From: Daphnia carinata | Taxonomy: Eukaryota > Arthropoda > Branchiopoda > Diplostraca > Daphniidae | Length of the DNA: 64,000 nt | Assembly (NCBI RefSeq): GCF_022539665.2 | Contig: NC_081338.1 | Coordinates: 2,170,001 to 2,234,000 of the forward strand | Reading direction: 5' to 3' | In this document: piece by piece, positions 60,917 through 64,000 of the stretch | How the letters are laid out: the number at the start of each line of letters is the position of its first letter | Position numbering within the stretch: the stretch's first letter is position 1 | The notes under the pieces: generated by a model | Seen by the model: only the letters and a program-made list of their open reading frames with translations | The model's database searches: none | What the model was told of the DNA's origin: nothing | Position numbers and translations under genes: made by a program

Positions 60917-63448
60917 TTGACCTTTAAAAAAAGCAACATTTCGAAGTGCTTGTCACTTAAACTAAGTCTTTTTGGGGTAAAAATCAAACCACCTTGGCTG
61001 AATAGTCGCTCCACAGCAGCTGAAGATGGCAGGGCAACGTTGTATCGCCTATAAATATGAACAATTATTAAACTATTGTGTTTGTACAAATTATTAGTTT
61101 CATCTTCTATGAAAAACGTACTTATACATTTTGGTGATAGTCGGAAAAGTATCCATGTTTTTTAATCCGTTACAAGTCTTCAAAAACATGTCTACTTCCT
61201 CGCTGAACTTTTGCTTAACATTTTTTTTCGTTATGGATGCAAAATAATCCTTAGACTTTTTCCTTATTTTTACAGGACTAGGATCTGATCTTGAGGAAGA
61301 AGTCCCGTCACTGGAATCGTCTGGACTGTGTTATAAGGTTACCAATTTTATTTATGCATGGAAATTGCTATATGCCGTAATAAGTAAAAATACTTACGTA
61401 TCAGATTCAGTGATGATACCCTGAAAACGGGCGAATTCTGCTCTTAGCAAACATTTTCCTCGACGAATTTCATCTTCACTTTTCAGCCAGGAAAGCCTAA
61501 ACATAGGGTTCGTCATTGTGGCCAACCGCAGCTCATTGTTGCAGAACATATGTTCAAATCTGTTAATAAAAGTTTTTTTAAAATCAAGTAAATGTTGCGA
61601 TGTTGTCTATAAAAAATGTAAATATTGTTACTTATTGTTTCAGTACAATACCTTAAATAGATCGCATCCCGAATACAGGTAACTAATGGTTGACAATGAA
61701 TAATACCCTCATCAGCTTGCATAAGCTCCAATTTTTCTTTCAAAATGGAAATTGTTGGTAGGAGGTATCCCATGACCACATTCTTTTCTCCTTGGAGTAC
61801 GTCCAGTGCTTCAGCCAAGTTCTTCATAATTTTTGCATATTCCTTTAGGAATTGCTCCTCGTTCGGAGTAAAATGTGAGACATTCAACTCTTCAAATAGC
61901 TTCCGCATAGCACGATTTTTCTTTTGCAACAGCCGGACAATGCAGCTTACAGCGTAATATTCGGAGTTCCAACGCGTGTCATTTTTCAAAATCAATAGTT
62001 GACCCAGATGACGCATGATTAGATCCGAATAAATAGAGCTTGACGTCTGTTTGTTCCAGAGGAATTGCAATTTCACTTGTGTTGTATTACGTAATTGTTG
62101 AAAATTGGTGTCTTTAATTTTCAACACATCAGCTTTTCCAATTAGGCTTAACAGATGGCAAACACACCTGTGATGTAAAGGAAGAGTATAATTGACGGTA
62201 TTCGAACACTTCGGGTCTCCATGATGTCCATCCAATATTTCTCCGATTTCGAAATACGCCATTTCTTCTTCTTCTTCGTTTTCTTCGGAATCAAATTCTT
62301 CATCGTAGATTGGCATAGTCGATATTTCCCCTCTCTCCCGAAAAGCCTTAAGAAAATTTAATCCATTATCAGTGGTTGAGCCCCGTAGTTTCCCCTGTAC
62401 TCCAAACTCTGCGTGAATCCCCTCGATAACATTGGAGAGTACGTCGAATGTGTGTCGTCCTTTTATGCGACGAATTCCTAAGCAGGCACTATGTCGCTGT
62501 AGTGAATCAGCGTCAAACCAATGTATGGTTTCCCCCAAATACGATCGCCTTCTACAAGTCCACGCATCAATCGTAGTTGCTGCATCCGTACATTTGCTTA
62601 GCGCTTCCACTAGCTGTAGCCTTCGTTCTAGAAATTCCTTCTCCAGTTTGTTGGTGAAGAAAGTCCTTCCATGTAACACTAACCTAGGTGCTATCGTTGA
62701 AATCATCTTCATAAACCCTGGCTTCTCAACCGTATTAATAGGCAACGACGTCAACAATTATGTAATCCTGTTAATGAAGCAAATTAAACAACTTAAAGCA
62801 ATATGGATACTGAAGTCATTTGTTACCAGCACCAATCTGTCCAGGTCTTGTTGTTTTATGATTTCATTTCTCTTCGTTGGAATTGAAGGGGACAGGAACG
62901 TTGTAGAATTATCTTCATCTTTTAATTTCTGCACTGCTTCATTCCATCGCTGAAGATGACCCAACTCTTGAGTTAGATCATGTTTCTAGAAGTGCGATAC
63001 AATTTGTATTAAATCTATTAACAAATTGTATAATTTGAATAACTTACCAAATAGTGTCTTTTCGCATTATGTCTTGTGTAATTAGAAACCACGAGTGGTT
63101 TATGAGATCCATCTTTGTTCTTTTTTGGAACGCACCAGGGAATAGACATTTGAACATCCTTGCATTTTTTCCTTCCACATCCCCAACATATTCGAAAAAT
63201 TCCTCGCGAACATTCAGTTTCTTTGGGGTAGTTAAACTGCTAATGGCACAAGTTAACACATATTTTTAAACTACTTTCAGTGGCGAAACAATCGTTTGTC
63301 ACTTTGACGATTACAGACGTACTCTTAAAACAAGTTTTAGTGGGCGTAGGTATGAAACATTTCAAATTCAAAATAATACCTTTCATTTAATCCTGCTTTG
63401 TTGGAAGTCACATTGATTTTCGTCGGTAAACTCTTCACTTTCTGACAT
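60892..63448 (-). pseudogene. hAT-family transposase, inactivated
   Basis: Reading order on the minus strand: a possible start at 63448, then KKLNVREEFFEYVGDVEGKN and a BED-type finger ending SNYTRHNAKRHYL. The main exon follows, 61671-62757, and exons for ATMTNPMFRLSWL and ALPSSAAVERLFSQGG end at TAA, 60892-60894. Catalytic positions are visible: DAWT after TTID (first Asp), GSTTDNGLNF (second Asp) and the ERLFS Glu in the dimerisation helix. Defects: the BED finger needs a frame change between MFKC and IPWCVPKK (about 63135-63150); TAA directly precedes the main exon frame with no acceptor in between (near 62757); and the putative first exon ends in TGA beside its donor. The enzyme would cut and paste DNA in the nucleus. 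This copy should be dead. Confidence 0.8.
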
Positions 63449-64000
63449 TGTCACCATCCAATTCTCTATCACAATTCAAATGCAAATCTAGCACTATAGT
63501 AAAAAAGAAAGTCTAAACAGTAACTAAAATTCAAAGATGTTTTGTATTTTGTCCATAGGTGGCATCTGAAAATGATCGTAATAAATGATCGTGATTGCGA
63601 TCAGAATTTTTGATTTGATCGACGATCAAGATCATTTTTCAATGATTTGATCGACGATCAAGACCATTTTTCAATGATTTGATCGCTGATCAATTTTTTG
63701 ATCGTGATCGTGATCGCGATCAAAAAAAGATCGCGATCGTATTCTTCGTATATTCTTTAAACTTCCTGCGAACTTTAAATTTTAGGAAATTATATATACA
63801 CTATCAAAATTATAGCATAATTACCTTCAAGATGTGAAATGGGTGTTCAAGATTTGAAGTAGCGTCATCAGCAATAAATTTTACAAGCTCTAGTACTGTG
63901 AATGAGGGCTAAACAGCTTCCTCAGGGAAAAGGTTTCACAAAAATTTATATGAGTTCTAAACTCCTACGTTTGGTGGCGCGAAATTCTATCGAAAAAAAG

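Larger units (their letters stand above)
59703..63739 (-). mobile_element. Degraded hAT transposon with GATC-rich termini
   Basis: Two left-hand modules begin with CAGACTTGCCGTT (59703 and 60299). Each continues into about 130 bases of repeated GATCGGCGATCAAATCATT-like units. The right side (about 63560-63739) carries the same GATC-rich units in inverted orientation. It ends its inner side with a GCCACCT-TGG phrase that matches the inner side of the 59703 module. A hAT transposase relic lies between them. CAG-starting ends and GATC-rich subterminal repeats fit hAT elements. The right tip CGGCAAGTCTG is not seen, so either the right end is eroded or the border is different. Confidence 0.55.

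Overview
This looks like a chromosome piece from a small-genome arthropod, most likely a branchiopod crustacean of the Daphnia type. That is inferred from the many 50-80 base GT-AG introns, an RR-type cuticular protein, a bHLH-PAS protein of the Methoprene-tolerant (juvenile hormone receptor) type, a TRP-family channel of the fly TRP/TRPL/TRP-gamma group, and Tyr-Thr-Ala-Pro repeat proteins that I associate with Daphnia. The base composition is AT-rich, with many poly-A/T runs. No database search was possible, so every family name rests on recognising motifs.

Layout. 1-871 (-): 5' end of a membrane-anchored coiled-coil protein. 1750-4656 (+): a broken mitochondrial-type gene fragment, then a coiled-coil locus with a stop codon and a frame change. 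5956-8360 (-): two neighbouring Tyr-rich repeat genes, one clearly dead and one missing its start. 12401-13321 (-): an intact three-exon chitin-binding cuticle protein. 13322-17640: gene-free, with a 42-base repeat array and a hairpin element. 18026-21741 (+): complete SND1/Tudor-SN in 16 exons (917 aa). 23655-32672 (-): Met-like receptor in 12 exons, convergent with SND1. 37126-43833 (-): TRP channel in 23 exons (1228 aa) with a 16-base micro-exon and a C-terminus ending GWF.

The right third is mobile DNA. 44820-51212 is a 6.4 kb element with 23-base terminal inverted repeats flanked by TA. It contains about twelve head-to-tail copies of a ~357-base monomer. Each monomer carries a motif related to the element ends and a tRNA-like (A box/B box) module. 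It is the most unusual object in the window. 55140-55893 is a truncated cytochrome P450 relic. 57246-57430 is a second copy of the 42-base periodic repeat. 57873-59661 is the C-terminal half of a MULE-like transposase with a SWIM zinc finger, cut off where a GATC-rich hAT-type terminus begins. 59703-63739 holds a degraded hAT element whose transposase still shows its catalytic and dimerisation motifs but has a frameshifted BED finger.

The intact genes are unrelated housekeeping, sensory and hormone-response genes, so no operon-like cooperation is expected. Exon coordinates were read by eye from splice signals and reading-frame continuity.
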